The notes beneath the pieces are model-generated. The model did no database searches. It was given only the letters and a program-made list of their open reading frames with translations, and was not told the origin of the DNA. Positions 47,091 through 58,834 of a DNA stretch of 64,000 nucleotides are shown here, in pieces (position 1 is the stretch's first letter; the number at the start of each line of letters is the position of its first letter). A program made the position numbers and the translations under genes. This DNA is from Phanerochaete sordida (Eukaryota; Basidiomycota; Agaricomycetes; Polyporales; Phanerochaetaceae): assembly GCA_019973155.2 (NCBI GenBank), contig BPQB01000001.1:682001-746000 (forward strand), written 5' to 3'.

Positions 47091-47663
47091 GACAGGCCGG
47101 GCAGTGATCCTCTACTCAGGAAGTGGGTGGTGTTATCAGGGGACGATACCGTTTCGACGTCTCAGGTAGGGGTAAGGGTGAGAGGGGATGGTTCAGCGAG
47201 GAGCAAAGGAAGGGGAAATATATGCGAAATGACAGATCGCGGGAACGAGCTTGGCTGCTGCCTTCCCAGTGTGGATCGATAGCCGCGGTGTCCTCTGCAA
47301 GAGCCGTTCAATTAATATTTCAGCGTTAGCACGTCCCTGACTTGTCTTAGCTCGTACCTTGTTGCACAACGTAAACGCGGGGCGAGAAAGTTCTCTATTC
47401 GCCGCTCGACGAGGTCGTCGACGACGGTCAAGTCGCGACGCGCTGCAGCGCTCATTAGCTCGACGCGATCAGACTCCGCTCCCCGCAAGCGCGCGTACCG
47501 TACCAAGCACTCGTTCCACCATCCAGTCCACACTCTTCGTGAAAAAGTCTTTCAGCCCGCTGAATTTCGTCTGTAGCCCAGAAGCATATGTCACGGAAAA
47601 CTAGCACGACAATCACACGTTGTGCAAAACGCAGCCAAGGCATGCTTTTCGAATCCTCTCTTA
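47091..47663. other. Argonaute upstream region with exon-like minus-strand segment
   Basis: 573 bp between the Argonaute start and the amidohydrolase stop. On the minus strand, 47370-47560 reads like protein if one intron is removed: KFSGLKDFFTKSVDWMVERV joined to RRDLTVVDDLVERRIENFLA. There is no start codon that joins in frame, so I do not call a gene. The part next to 47090 probably holds the Argonaute promoter. Confidence 0.4.
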
Positions 47664-49007
47664 TCAGCCATCGTGCTGTCCTCCTGACACGACCACCGCT
47701 CCATTCTGGTTCTGCGTGTGAACCTCCTTGGAATTCGGCTCATTGTATGACGAGACCGCCGCATCATTCGCCTTATTTGTCTTCACCTGGAATCGCGGGA
47801 AGAGCTCGAGGGCCGTGCGAGATGTGACTTCTTCAAGCGCAGCAGCGTCGTCCGCGTAATGGGCTTCCAGCTGGTTCGTGAACCACTCGATCGTCTCCAT
47901 GCTCACCGCTGAAAGCCAGTCGTATCAGCAGCGCACTGCCGGTAGGGTATCGTCACGCACCGGGAAAGTCGGTGCCAAACAGCATCCTCGACCGGCCGAA
48001 CATGCTCTCCGCGAGCTGGAGCACGGGCCCGTGTCCGCAGAGCGCCGTCTCGACGAAGAACGTCGCGAAATCGGCGAGACACGCCTCCGGCGTGCGTCCG
48101 CTGCCCATGTGCGCCGCGAGGGCCGCGACGCGCGGGGCGAGGCACGGCGCGCTCCCGCCGCAGTGCGCGAGCACGACGCGTGCGCCCGCGTGCCGCGCCT
48201 TCGTGCCCGCGACGACGAGGTGCGCGGCGGCCTTGAATGTCTCGCCCGGCACCGCCGTCACAGGCAGCCCGAGGCACGCGTGCGGGTGCGGCGCCGCCGA
48301 CGGCGTCTGCGTGCCGTGGACGAAGACGACTGCGCCACGCCGGGCGAGCTCGGCCCACACGGGCTCGAAGCGATCGGCGCCGATGTAGACTGCGTACGGG
48401 TCAGGCACTGGGCGGTGCTGGCTGCGCGGAGGCACTTACGGGTTCCAGAGCCTTGGCCATAGGACGATGAAAGGCTGACGCCGTCGGCACGCAGCACGTC
48501 CAGGGCGTACGCAATCTCGCGCAGGGCACCTGATGTATGCGTGTTCGAGAGGCACCGCAGTCTGTCAGAAATCTGCATTGCCTCACCTTCGACATTACGC
48601 AAGTCTGGAAGACATGCAAACCATCCAAAGCGTCCCTGTGCTTCTGCTGCGTCGCACAGCCCTTTTGCATGCGTGTTGAGCTCGCGGACGACTTTCCTGT
48701 TCTTCTCCCAAAGCATCTCTTCCTCGTCCGGTAGTAGATCGCTTGCGCCACAGGAGGACGAATGGAACGGGCTTTCGATCAGGTTCTCTGGTATGCCTGC
48801 CGGATAGCTGAGGACTGCGTAGGCAACTCCCAGCTTGTTCATTGCCTCTAAGCTCTTCTGGATACTCCATGGCATGTTATCCGGCGGTGTCTTCCATCCC
48901 ACAGCGGCATTCTGGTCTGCCTTGCGCTTAGCGAGTTCAGGCAGGAAGATATGGTGGTGCACGTCGACCTTCAAGGACCGGTGGTGGGCCATGCTCGTCG
49001 TCAACAA
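47664..49007 (-). CDS. ACMSD-like amidohydrolase / decarboxylase
   Basis: A metal-dependent hydrolase-fold enzyme of the group that includes ACMSD and 6-methylsalicylate decarboxylase. The start at 49007 (MLTTSMAHHRSLK) or the in-frame ATG 48992 leads to KVDVHHHIFLPELAKRK with the HxH zinc ligands. Then come VAYAVLSYPAGIPENL and GRFGWFACLPDLRN. An intron joins GQGSGT to YIGADRFEPVWAELARRGA. VVFVHGTQTPS supplies the next His, VVLAHCGGSAP another, and MLFGTDFPG the Asp ligand. A final exon (METIEWFTNQLEAHYADDAA) ends in a Gln/Gly-rich tail at 47664. Three exons. Secreted or membrane signals are absent. The family usually decarboxylates aromatic or muconate-type acids; substrate here is unknown. 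Confidence 0.9.
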
Positions 49008-49494
49008 ACTGTAACTTGAGACCCGCTATATATCCCAGCCCATGTGGCACGCCCGTCCCCAAATTCGGTGACACTCAGTGAAGTAGATGGCACCCCGATC
49101 AGGCAGGAGAGGTGCCTTGTCTACAACTTGCAGTAATATCAGCACTGGAGGGAGGCAGCAATGCTCAGCGAAACACCTGCCTACGGTTGTCCCTCATGCG
49201 AGTCGACAATGACCTCGATACACAACTCGAGACCAACATCATCGTCCGCGTAGTCGTTAGCACATCTGCGCTAATGACGCGACTCAACCATCCAGTGGCG
49301 CGTTGTCGCTTTGCTGTTCAGAATCAAAGCGAGGAACGGAGGGTATGTGCAAGTACGCCGTATGTATTACGAATAGTCTATGTCGACGCGCGAGCCAGCA
49401 CGAACACACACAGGTGACCACGGAAAATGTGAAGCTAAGCTACGGAGTGTCATCCAGCCCCAGCTGCGACCACGGACGACGACCAGGAGTGGAC
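49008..49494. other. Intergenic region, amidohydrolase promoter / PDB1 3' end
   Basis: 487 bp with no supported gene. The part near 49008 should hold the amidohydrolase promoter; the part near 49494 the PDB1 3' UTR. A TATATA word lies near 49027-49031 just upstream of the amidohydrolase start. Confidence 0.4.
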
Positions 49495-50984
49495 CTAGTT
49501 GGTGCGGTAGAGCGCGCGCTTCGCGACCTTGACGATGAGCGGCGTGTCGGGGAACGCGAGCACCTCGAGGTTGTTCGCGTACGGCGTCGGGACGTCCGCG
49601 CCGGTGACGCGCTCTACGGGCGCATCGAGGTAGTCGAACGCTTCGCTCTCGACAATCTGCGCGCAGATCTCGGAGCCGACACCAAAGGCAGGGAAACCAC
49701 CCTCGACTGTTACCAGGCTGCAAACACGTGAGTAAATCGCGTCCGCGCGCTCGTGACGCAGGCGACGCACCGGTTCGTCTTCTTCACGGACTTCTTGATG
49801 GTGTCGATGTCGAGGGGGCGGATGGAGCGCAGGTTGATGACCTCGGCCTTGATGCCCTCCTTGGCGAGGAGGTCAGCAGCCTCGAGCGAGTGCGTGACCA
49901 TCTTGCTGTGCGCGACGATCGTGATGTCGGAGCCCTCGCGCTCGACCTTCGCCTTGCCGATCGGGAGGGTGAAGTTGTCCGACATGGCCTCCTGAGACAT
50001 GGGGAAGGTGACACCGTACATCATCTCGTTCTCGAGGAAGACGACGGGGTTCGGGTCGCGGATGGCCGCCTAGCGGGGCGCAAGAGCGGTCAGACGCTGA
50101 CAAAACCCCGCGGCGGCGCCGACACGCACCTTGAGCAGGCCCTTGCAGTCCTCGGCACTCCACGGGCTGATGACCTTCAGGCCGGGCACCGAACCGTACC
50201 ACGCCGCGTAGTCTTGCGAGTGCTGGGCGCCGACACCTGCGGCCGCGCCGTTGGGTCCGCGGAAGACGACGGGACATGGGACGTTGCCGCCGGACATGTA
50301 GTACGTCTTTCCTGCCGAGTTGACGATCTGGTCGATGGCTTGCATCGCGAAGTTCCATGTCATGAATTCACAACTGGATTACGCGTCAGCTGCACGGTCG
50401 TCCGCGAGTGAAAACTGACGCACATTGGTCGCAGACCAGCAAGGCCAGCACCGACAGCGAGACCCGCGAAACCCATCTCGGTAATTGGTGTGTCGACGAC
50501 GCGCTTCTCACCGAACTTGTCCAGAAGGCCCTTGGTGACCTAGAACGCGGGTTATGCGTTAGCAGACTGCTCATGACGTGACAGTGCCAGGTCGGCCGAA
50601 GTGGTGAAATGGGTTCCAGACGCGGATCGGAGGGTGTAGTAGCGATCCTAGGAAGCGTGGCGAGCAGTATGTAGCGCAGTAGCGAGACATACCTTGTAGG
50701 CACCGTTGTACCGCGCGACTTCCTCACCGAGGATGAAAACAGTCTCGTCCCGGAGCATCTCTTCCTCCATGGCGGCGTTCAGGGCATCACGAACGGTCAT
50801 CTGCAGGCGCGTCGGGCAGGTCAGTATGGGTCCGTCGGGCCGCCAAGGAGGGCCAGCGTACCGAGTGTTCGCTTTGCTGGGTCGCATATCCCCGCCGGCG
50901 AGCCGCAAACGAGGACGGGACGGCGCGGGTGCGTGCAGCAGCGCGCGCCTTGAGGAGGGCTCCAAAGGCTGTCCGGGAGGCCAT
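49495..50984 (-). CDS. PDB1: Pyruvate dehydrogenase E1 component, beta subunit, mitochondrial
   Basis: Half of the E1 enzyme that feeds acetyl-CoA into the TCA cycle. The start at 50984 gives a presequence rich in Arg/Ala ([20 protein letters not shown]) up to RRRGYATQ. After an intron the mature protein reads [20 protein letters not shown] and [15 protein letters not shown], with the thiamine-diphosphate Glu. Then [87 protein letters not shown] and [15 protein letters not shown]. The end is [20 protein letters not shown] through KRALYRTN, stop at 49495. About seven exons. All conserved blocks are intact. Start codons of PDB1 and the SDR gene are 231 bp apart. Confidence 0.97.
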
Positions 50985-51215
50985 CTGGGCTGGTTTTTGG
51001 GGCGAGGAGATGGAGGGAGGTGGGAGGGAGGCGAGGTGGTTTTAGCCTGCGCGGGCGCGAAGTGTTTGCTCTCTCGGGGTCGTACGGGTCGTTCGATTGG
51101 GGAGCCGGCAAACGCCCGTCCTGCATTGCGCCCACCCAGCCCTCCTCCCCGCCGCGCTTTCCGCTCACCCACCACTTCTACCGCTCGTGCTCGAGTCCGC
51201 GAACACACGCCCGCC

Positions 51216-52243
51216 ATGGCCACCCAGCCCGTTTTCGTCGTCACCGGAGCGTCAAAGTGCATATCGTATCAGGCGGCGTCCTGAACCTCTTGAGCTGACG
51301 GTGTCACTCTAGAGGACTTGGTCTCGCCGTCACGAAGCTGCTCCTCGAGAAATTCGGATGCATCGTCGTCGCCATCGCGCGGACACGCACACAGGAAATT
51401 AACGAGCTCTCGGCCGTCCACGCCAACACCCTCGCGTTCATCCCGCTCGACGTGTCAGTGGCAAGCCCCTGCTGCTGCACACAATACACCGGAGCTAAAC
51501 TCTCGTCTGATCCAGTGCGGATGCCGCTGGATTTGAACGAGCGGTCTCCACGGCGCGCAAGACGTACGGCCGCATCGACAGTCTTGTGCTGAACGCCGGC
51601 ATTTTCGAGCCCACGGGCAAGATCACTAGCGAGCAGCTGGAGGTCGACGCCTGGAAGCAGCACTTCGACGTCAACTTCTTCTCACAGGTCAGCGCGCTGC
51701 GCACGGTCCTGCCCTGCATGCATATGAACGCAGGCGACATCAAAGGCCGCGTCGTCTTCGTGAGCTCTGGCTCGGCTACTGGCAACACCTTCGGATGGGC
51801 CCCTTACAACGCGAGCAAGGCCGCTGTTAATAGCCTGTGTCGGTACGTCCGACACCATGCGGCGGCATCTCTGGAACGACTCTGAGCGGGTAATCCTTCC
51901 AGCACATTGGCGCAGGAGGAACCCGACGTCGTTGCGATCGCTCTACGTCCCGGTCGAGTAGACACTGCGGTACGTCATGTTGTAGTGCTGACCCGTCCCG
52001 CTCATTTGCGACCTCTTCGTGCCCCAGATGCAAGCCCAGATCCGTCAGCTAGCAGGGACTGGGAAGATGCTTGAGGAAGACATTGCAAAGTTCGTGAATG
52101 CCCATGACGAGGGCAAGCTTGTCGACCCGATGGACAGTGGCCATGTCATTGCAGCCATGGCCGTCAACGCAGGCAAGGCGCTGTCCGGCAAATTTGTCAG
52201 CTGGGACTCTGAGGAGGCCAGCGAGTTCTGGGATTCGAAGTGA
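51216..52243 (+). CDS. Short-chain dehydrogenase/reductase (BphC/yeast YIR035C type)
   Basis: An NAD(P)-dependent oxidoreductase of the classical SDR fold, about 255 residues over five or so exons. The start ATG 51216 gives [15 protein letters not shown], and the TGxxxGxG motif is completed across the first intron (TGASKGLGLAV). The Asp segment FIPLDV follows an intron, then NAG ([12 protein letters not shown]). Catalytic residues are Asn in [12 protein letters not shown], Ser in [12 protein letters not shown] and the YxxxK motif in [12 protein letters not shown]. The C-terminal part has [18 protein letters not shown] and [20 protein letters not shown], ending at 52243. Substrate unknown. It resembles the cytosolic fungal SDRs of the YIR035C/IRC24 group. 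Confidence 0.92.
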
Positions 52244-52554
52244 ACGCCACGCGCGAAGGATCGCTGCTCGCCAAGGACGATGAAACAAAGTGTATAATAT
52301 GTAAAGTAGGATAAATCAACACGACCCCCACTTCTTCTGGAGTCCATGCGCTCTAGGGCGGGACGAATGCCTCTTCTTCTGTATCTGAAAGCACGAAACG
52401 CGTCCTTTTCTCTTGGCCTGCGCATCTCTGCGCACCCATGTGAGCGTGCCGCGCCGGGCGCTTGGCAGTGTGGCGGCGACGCGTGTACGCGACTCGCGCT
52501 TTACACCTTGCACTTGACCACCGTCCCCCGCTTTGCCACTGCTGCGTCTCTGAC
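52244..52554. other. Intergenic region before the TMA17-like gene
   Basis: 311 bp. ORF fragments here (for example the upstream part of a plus-strand ORF from 52346) lack support. It should hold the SDR 3' end and the promoter of the next gene. Confidence 0.4.
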
Positions 52555-53107
52555 ATGGAGTACACCCCGCGCTACCCTCAGCCCTTTACGCTGGCGGAGG
52601 CCGTCGGCCTGGACGTCTCGACGATCACAGAAGGTTCCTACTCCTGCTCCCGTCGCCGCGCCTCGTGCACCTGAACGCCCGCTGGCAGAGATCGCCCGGC
52701 TGCAGAACTCGCTTGCACGCCTGCGCGCCACCCAGGCGCAGCTGAAGGAGGCTCTCGCAGAGGCCCCGGATCCCGACTTTTCGAAGGCAGTGGAGGAGAA
52801 CGAGGTCACGATGTGAGCCTGCCCGGGTTGGGTCTCGCCGCCGTGCTGACGCGTGTGCCGCTGCAGAGGGTCGCAGGACGAGAGGGTAAGCATACTCAGG
52901 CTGGCCCTGGCGGAGAAAGGTGTGCCGTTGGACGGCCATTTCGCCCTGGAACCCTCCACAGCCGCCCCGCCACCAGCGAACGCCCCTGCCGCGACGCCGC
53001 GCGCCACACAGTCGCTGTCAAGACAGCCTGCCGGGTCAGCGGCTCCAAGGGTGCCTCCGGGCTTGGAAGATGTAGAGATGGACGAAGATGGCGGCGTGCA
53101 CCTGTGA
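52555..53107 (+). CDS. Small coiled-coil protein, TMA17/ADC17-like
   Basis: Three exons give a protein of about 145 residues. The start at 52555 reads MEYTPRYPQPFTLAEAVGLD and VSTITE, and a ~55-bp intron joins EIARLQNSLARLRATQAQLK. Another intron joins ENEVTI to GSQDERVSILRLALAEKG. A Pro/Ala-rich linker leads to the acidic end GLEDVEMDEDGGVHL at 53107. The order (two helices, ENE, ER..L, then acidic DVEMD tail) recalls yeast Tma17/Adc17, a stress-induced proteasome assembly chaperone. That resemblance is a pattern match by eye, not an alignment. Otherwise it is a short coiled-coil protein of unknown function. Confidence 0.75.
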
Positions 53108-53447
53108 AGATACCCCTGGGCCATGGCTGCGTTGTCGATGTACTTGTATCGCCAGAGGTGCTCCGGAAAGCATAACGAACACACCCGTGATGCCGTCGGG
53201 TCCACGTAGGTGTGATGAATGTTGGTTAACTCCACTCGCTGTGCGCTGTTCAGAGGATGCTCCAGGCTCCAGCCGTGCGTCCGCGTCACGGCGCCAGTCT
53301 CGATTTGGGCCCGGAAAGGCCAGAGTGGCGACTGGTGACCGATGACATCACGCCATAGCGCGGCGTACTTATACGCCCGCGCGTGCTGCAACCCGCCGCA
53401 TCCGATTTGCTCTCGACCACCGCACAGAACCGCACGAGACCGCCGCC
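53108..53447. other. Intergenic region before the TspO-like gene
   Basis: 340 bp holding the 3' end of the small coiled-coil gene and the promoter of the TspO-like gene. A weak TTATAC word near 53369 may be a TATA element. No gene. Confidence 0.4.
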
Positions 53448-54221
53448 ATGTTCATCCTCGACAACTCCTCGCTGCTCCTCGCCGTGCCGCGCAACGTCTT
53501 CACCGCCGTCGGCCTCCCGCTCGTCGTCGGCATGTACAGTGGCTCCTACACCGAGAAGGCCGCCAGGGGCAAGTGGTACAATGTATGCGTCTCGCCCGAC
53601 GTCCAGAGTGATCATGACGAGCTGATGCCCGCCGCAGAGCCTGCGCTTCCCGCCGGGCAGGATCTACGACCGTATTTTCCCCTTTGCGTGGGGCGGTCTC
53701 TATCTCGGTACGCGCGCCCCGCCTGCATGCTGCCATGTGCACGACTGACGATGCGGTATCAGCCATGGGCTACGCATCGCACCTTGCTGCGCAGGCCTAT
53801 GATTCGTCGTTCACGCCCGAGGCCCTGTACGTCTCCACGATCCGCTCCACGCGCATACACCCAGCTCACGCGCATACAGGCACGACACGTCGACCGGCAT
53901 CGCGCTGTACTACGGCCAGCTCGCGCTGAACTGCCTCTGGACGCCGCTCTTCTTCGTCCAGAAGCACGCGACCCTGGCGCTCGTGGACTCGACCCTGCTC
54001 ACGGCGACGACCATCTGGATGACGGTGCGTCCCGCGCGGGCTGCCGCCGCGCCGCCTCGGCTGACTCCGCACCCTTCACGCAGAAAGTGCTCCACGGGCC
54101 GACGAACGGCAAGTCCACGTACTTCCTCCTGCCGTACTGCGCGTGGCTGTCCTACGCCACCTACCTCAACGCGGGCGTCGTGCTCCTCAACAAGGACCGT
54201 TACGTCCCCAAGGAGGACTAG
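53448..54221 (+). CDS. tspO: TspO/MBR-family translocator protein
   Basis: A five-helix membrane protein related to the translocator protein (peripheral benzodiazepine receptor). The start at 53448 gives MFILDNSSLLLAVPRNVFTA, then VGLPLVVGMYSGSYTEKAAR. Splicing joins KWYN to SLRFPPGRIYDRIFPFAWGG, the conserved Pro-Pro-Gly and Trp segment. Next are MGYASHLAAQAYDS and TGIALYYGQLALNCLWTPLF (helix IV). The last exon has FLLPYCAWLSYATYLNAGVV and LLNKDRYVPKED, stop at 54221. Five exons; the middle one before STGIAL has an uncertain boundary. Family members bind porphyrins, sterols or tetrapyrrole intermediates, mostly in mitochondria. Fungal function is poorly known. Confidence 0.92.
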   Translation: MFILDNSSLLLAVPRNVFTAVGLPLVVGMYSGSYTEKAARGKWYNVCVSPDVQSDHDELMPAAEPALPAGQDLRPYFPLCVGRSLSRYARPACMLPCARLTMRYQPWATHRTLLRRPMIRRSRPRPCTSPRSAPRAYTQLTRIQARHVDRHRAVLRPARAELPLDAALLRPEARDPGARGLDPAHGDDHLDDGASRAGCRRAASADSAPFTQKVLHGPTNGKSTYFLLPYCAWLSYATYLNAGVVLLNKDRYVPKED

Positions 54222-54496
54222 AAGGCTCATAACCACCCTTAGCGGAGTGCGCTCCCACAATATCGCGGACACTTCTGTATTTGTACACTCGAACGAACGA
54301 CATGTTGTAGCAGTACCAGGGCGCAAACGTAATGTATCACTTCGTCCAGACGTCGAGACCAGCCGAGTCAAGTCCAGTCAGAGCATCCACAGCCAGAGCT
54401 AGAGAGTGCAAGAAGTCCGAGAGTCACTAGTCACAGCCGGCAGAGTCTATTGCAGCGCCACAGCCGAAGTTGAAGGATCCGGTGCCGTTCATGTCT
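54222..54496. other. Convergent 3' region, TspO / coiled-coil gene
   Basis: 275 bp between stop codons; nothing coding seen. Confidence 0.35.
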
Positions 54497-57400
54497 TCAA
54501 ACACGACGCTTCTTCGTCTTGTACTTCACCTGCTGAGTGTCGACACGCTAGTGGCCAAAAACGTGAGCCGTCCCCACAGTGCACATCTCCGCCGCCTACC
54601 TTCGACGCAGGCTCGTCCTGCTGCACAGCCGCACGGCTCCGCATGCTCGTCCGCTGGGGCCCGGTGTCAGTACCGCGCGGCGCCCATACCCAGAGCCCGA
54701 GCTCACCAGCCGCTTCGCATACCTCCCGCCGGGGGGACTGCCGGCATCCGAGGGCTTGTCGCGCTTTCCGAGGCCGGCCTTGCTCCCCTGGGCCCGCTCC
54801 GCCTTGTCCGCCCTGTCCGCCCCCGGAGGCGTCCCCACGGGGCTGTCCGTGCGCCGCGCCGGCGCCGCATCGTCGAAGTCCTGGATCTCGTCCGACAGCG
54901 CGCTCGCGAGGCGGCGGAACGTGCCCTTGGGCCCCGCGCCCTTCCGCGCAGCGCCGCCGGGCGCGCGCACGGCCGGGGTCTTCGGCTGCGGGTACACGAG
55001 CGGGCTCGAGCTCAGCGCGGGCTGCGCCGCGGGCGACGCCGGCTTCCGGGGCTGGGCGGGCGAGGACTTGGCCGTCGGAGCGCCAGCAGGGGCGTAGGGG
55101 CGCAGGCGGGCAGGTGTCCGCGTCGCACGCGCCTTGGTGTTCGGATCGGGCTGCGGCACGGCTGCTAAGGGGGGCCTGGCGACGGGGCGGACGGGTGCAG
55201 GCGTCGGCCTGGCCGTCACGGTGTTGTCGACGTTCGTGGACTGGCCGGACAGGAGCACGGTTAGTCGCCGTGATGCGCGGCAGAGAAAGCCGGCGGTCCC
55301 TGAAGTGCACTGCTGCACTTACCGTCACGTCTTCCTCCGAAACTTGTGGCGGTGACTTCCCTTTGTCCGACGACGGGACCCACGCCGCGGGGTCGATCAA
55401 CGAGCGGTTCTCGGCAGTAGTAACAGGCGGTGCGTTGGGCTTGCTAATAGCCTTGAGGTGCTTAGCGACGGACCCTTCGAGCACCTGTATACGGGCCTGC
55501 TGCTCCTTGATGGTGTTGTCGCGCTGGGTCAGACATAGTACGAGCGTTCTCAGGTGCAATGAAAGGAAGGACAAACGCGTCTCAGCTCGTTGCCTTTGGA
55601 GACAAGCTCCTGCTCGTGTATCGATTGCGACGTTTGAACAAGCGTGTTGATAAATGTCTTCTCTTCCTCGTTCTGCGGCAGGACCGGATTAATGAAGATG
55701 AAGATGTCGCCCATAGCAACCTGAGACTCACCAGGTCCCCTGTCCGGTAACGCGCATCGATGCTCCTGGCACGCAGCACCAGTTCGGTATTCTCCAGACG
55801 GAGCGCCGTGACCTGACTAGCGAGGGCGTCAAGAGCTTCTTTATGAGCGGGATCGGGAAGTCTAGCGTCACGAAGCTCGTCCCGAACTGCGAGGATCTCC
55901 TGCTTCCCTGAGGCAATCTGCTCCTCAAGGCTCTTGACGGACGCCCGAGATTCGTCTAGGGCCGATTGCAGGTCGCCAGCGCGCTTCTCTGCGAGTTCCA
56001 GGTGCATGCGGTTGTTGTTCTCTTGCTTTTTTACGCGCCCGTCGTAATCCGCCCTGATCGTGATCAGCTCCTCCCGATGAGCATGCACTGCAGCCTCGAG
56101 TTCCTGGACTGTCGACTGCAGCGCGGCTCTCTCCTGCTCCAAGACGGCTATCTCAACCTTAAGCCTTCCCGTGGCTGCCTCGAGATCATGCTGGACGAGA
56201 CCCACGATCAGATCGCCGATAGAGTAATAACGATGTCGCACTCACTGTAAACGTTTTCTCCGCTGCAATGAGCCTCTCCTGTTAGACGGTCAGCCACCGG
56301 CTCGTATGGCGCGACCGACAGGGAAGCTAACCTGGAGGTCCACCTGCGTATCTTGTGCGCACTTCGACGTTACCAGTTGAATCTCGTATCGTTCTTCCAT
56401 CACCTGAAGAAAGGTTACGCGAAGACCCATACAAGCCCGTCAATATGCATACTTGGTACTTAGCTTCGAGATCATGGATCCTGAAAACATGTCAGGTGGG
56501 TCCTGAAGAGTCCCCCGTCGGACACGCACTGTTCACTACGGCGCTGAAGCTCGGCCTTGCCTTCCCAAACCTCGGATTTGGATGCTTCCAACGTCGCCTC
56601 AAGTGATTTGATCTCTTCGACTTTGTGTACCATATCGCGTTCGACGGTTTGCAGGCGAGCTGCGACACCACCCAGCTCGTGCTGAAGCTTTTGCAGCGTA
56701 TCATGAGATTCCTGAAGTTGGGACTCCTTGGTGGCAATCCTAAGTGGCTGTCAGCAGCGGCGGGACTCGTGGGAAGAGATTACTCGACCGAGATTCCAGC
56801 TGAGAGATCGCTTCATCCTTGGCTTCAACGACGGTTTCCAGAGATCGAATTTGTGCGACATGATCGGCTGAAGTCTTCGTGAGGCCATCGAACCTAAGAA
56901 ATGGTTGGATCGCGCTACACACTCCATTTGAGCCATGCTCACCTCTCCTGTAGAGCTTGAAGCTCGGAAACCTGGATATCTCTCTCTGACTCGAGTGACT
57001 CTAGTCGACGCGTTCTGACGGGCATCAGAACGAGATCTCGAGCCCTTGCGGGTGAACGTACTCCGTCTGGAGCCTTTCCAATGCTTCTAGCTCTGAGTCC
57101 TTTCGCTGAACCAGATCTTCGAGGTGGATCACCCTACAACGCAATCAGCTCAAGTGTCTGACGGTTATCTGCCCGGAGCACGCACCGTTCATTCGCACTG
57201 GCGAGCTGAGCTTCAAAATCTGCAGAAGCTAACAAAGCTTCGTGAAGCTCCATTTGTTGTGCCTTGAGCGCGTCAGCGAACTTTTGGATCTGCTCGTCTA
57301 CGATATGGTCAGTGTTGGCAGAGCAATTCTGTCGCAAGCTACGCACTCGCTTGGGACAAATGCATGCTTGACAGGCGAAGAGCATCTCTGTCCGCATTCT

Positions 57401-58834
57401 GAGCACCTTCAAGTTCTGCCACGCGAGTCTTGGCGTCGATCAAGTCCGAACCAACTGATTGGAGCTTCTCACGAAGCATTTCTGAGACTTGGCCAGCTAC
57501 ATTTGGGGGTCAATGCCAGATTTGTAGCTTCATTCACTGACGTCACGTACAGTTTGCGCATTGAGTCTTAAGCTCGGTCAAGATCTCCTTGGTTTTCGTG
57601 ACTTCGACTAGGTGCCCATCTTCGTCAATAACTTCCTCCAGACCTAGCGTCAAATTAGATGCATTACTGAAGGACATCAATGGATGAATTTACTTTTGAT
57701 AGACCCAGAAACTGTTTCTCGAAGCTCCGCGACATCTGGCAGGACGGCCTTCGCTTGGACGAAGAATGCGAAGGTATCTTCGGACTGGGCCTTCAGGCTG
57801 TTCATCGCGGTTCTTGTCTCCTCCAAGCTATCCGAAACGAATTTCAGTCTCGCTTTGCCGATCAGTAGAGATATGAGTGGATATATGCACCTTTTGGAGG
57901 CGGCGTCGAGGCCTTGTCGGGCAGTTTCCTTTACCGCCTTGACGCGATGCGTAAGCTCCTCTTTCTCTGTCTTTGCAGTTTCCAGCTGAGTCTTCAAAAA
58001 TGCAGATTCGCGACGCTGAACACGGTTTAGATTTCCATGGCACGGCGCCGAAAGCACGAGATGCATACCAGCTCCTCGATCTCATACTTCGCGTTCCTCA
58101 AATCGGTCGCGCCCCTCATCATAAGAGATGAGATATCCTCGTCCTGAATGGAGTGACTAAAGCTAGCGACGGACGCGCTTCTAGAGCGTGCACTGGGGAA
58201 GTGAAGATTCTCGGTTGCTGCTGGGCGTTGTGGGACGCCAGTGTGACTGGTGAAACCTTGCATATATGCGTTCAACAACAGCATATACGCGGTCAGAGAA
58301 GCACATACCGTGCTGTTCTGAGCGAGAGCCGCCACCTTCTGAGCGTTGATGCATACTTTTGCTCGTTCTGAGCTTCACGAACTCCCGAGGCTGCCGAGAA
58401 TTCGACGGAGGCTCGCCTTGCGTGGCATGCCTGCGCCTCGTCGTATCCACGTCGCCGTGCTCGCCCCACTCTGCCTGCCACAAGGAAGAGGGCTGAGGGC
58501 GATGTTCTCCGCGGGCCCCTTCGTCCTCCACCGGGGCAAATGGCGAGGACATTCGTCCGGGGTCGCCGAGGCTTGCGCGTTGCGAATCCCGGTGGGAGCG
58601 TCGAACTAGGTCTCCGGGAGCCGCGAGCGACGCGCCACCGGACTGTGTGCCAGAGCTTGCGCCAAAAAAAGCGCGTTGGGCCTTCTGGCTGCCATGCGCG
58701 CCCTGCGACATCTCATGCGCCCCTGCGCTTCCACGGGGTTTCTGGGGGTTGATGAAGCCGCTGACCGACATATGATCCGCGTGCGTGCCTGCGATGAGCG
58801 CTGAGAAGCGTCGCTCGGAGTCGTCTTCGTCCAT
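54497..58834 (-). CDS. Long coiled-coil protein of unknown function
   Basis: A protein of perhaps 1,100 residues in many exons. The start at 58834 gives MDEDDSERRFSALIAGTHAD and a ~200-residue disordered region. A 52-bp intron joins SEQHG to FTSHTGVPQRPAATEN, and SSLMMRGATDLRNAKYEIEE starts the coiled coil. Heptad-rich exons follow (FLKTQLETAKTEKEELTHRV; AFFVQAKAVLPDVAELRETV; LKVEIAVLEQERAALQSTVQ; ASGKQEILAVRDELRDARLP). A Pro/Ala/Ser basic tail follows (GTFRRLASALSDEIQDFDDA). By splicing I infer the end as KRL, RTSMRSRAAVQQDEPASK, QVKYKTKKRRV, stop at 54497; two short introns restore the frame. The basic KTKKRR end looks like a nuclear signal. It could be a spindle, kinetochore or tethering protein; the sequence does not decide. 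Confidence 0.78.

Noticed and set aside
54489..55574. Minus-strand ORF of 361 codons
   Set aside because: Only its last part (DEPASK) is used after a 53-bp intron; the upstream part is a shadow of the coiled-coil protein's real frame (GTFRRLASALSDEIQDF).
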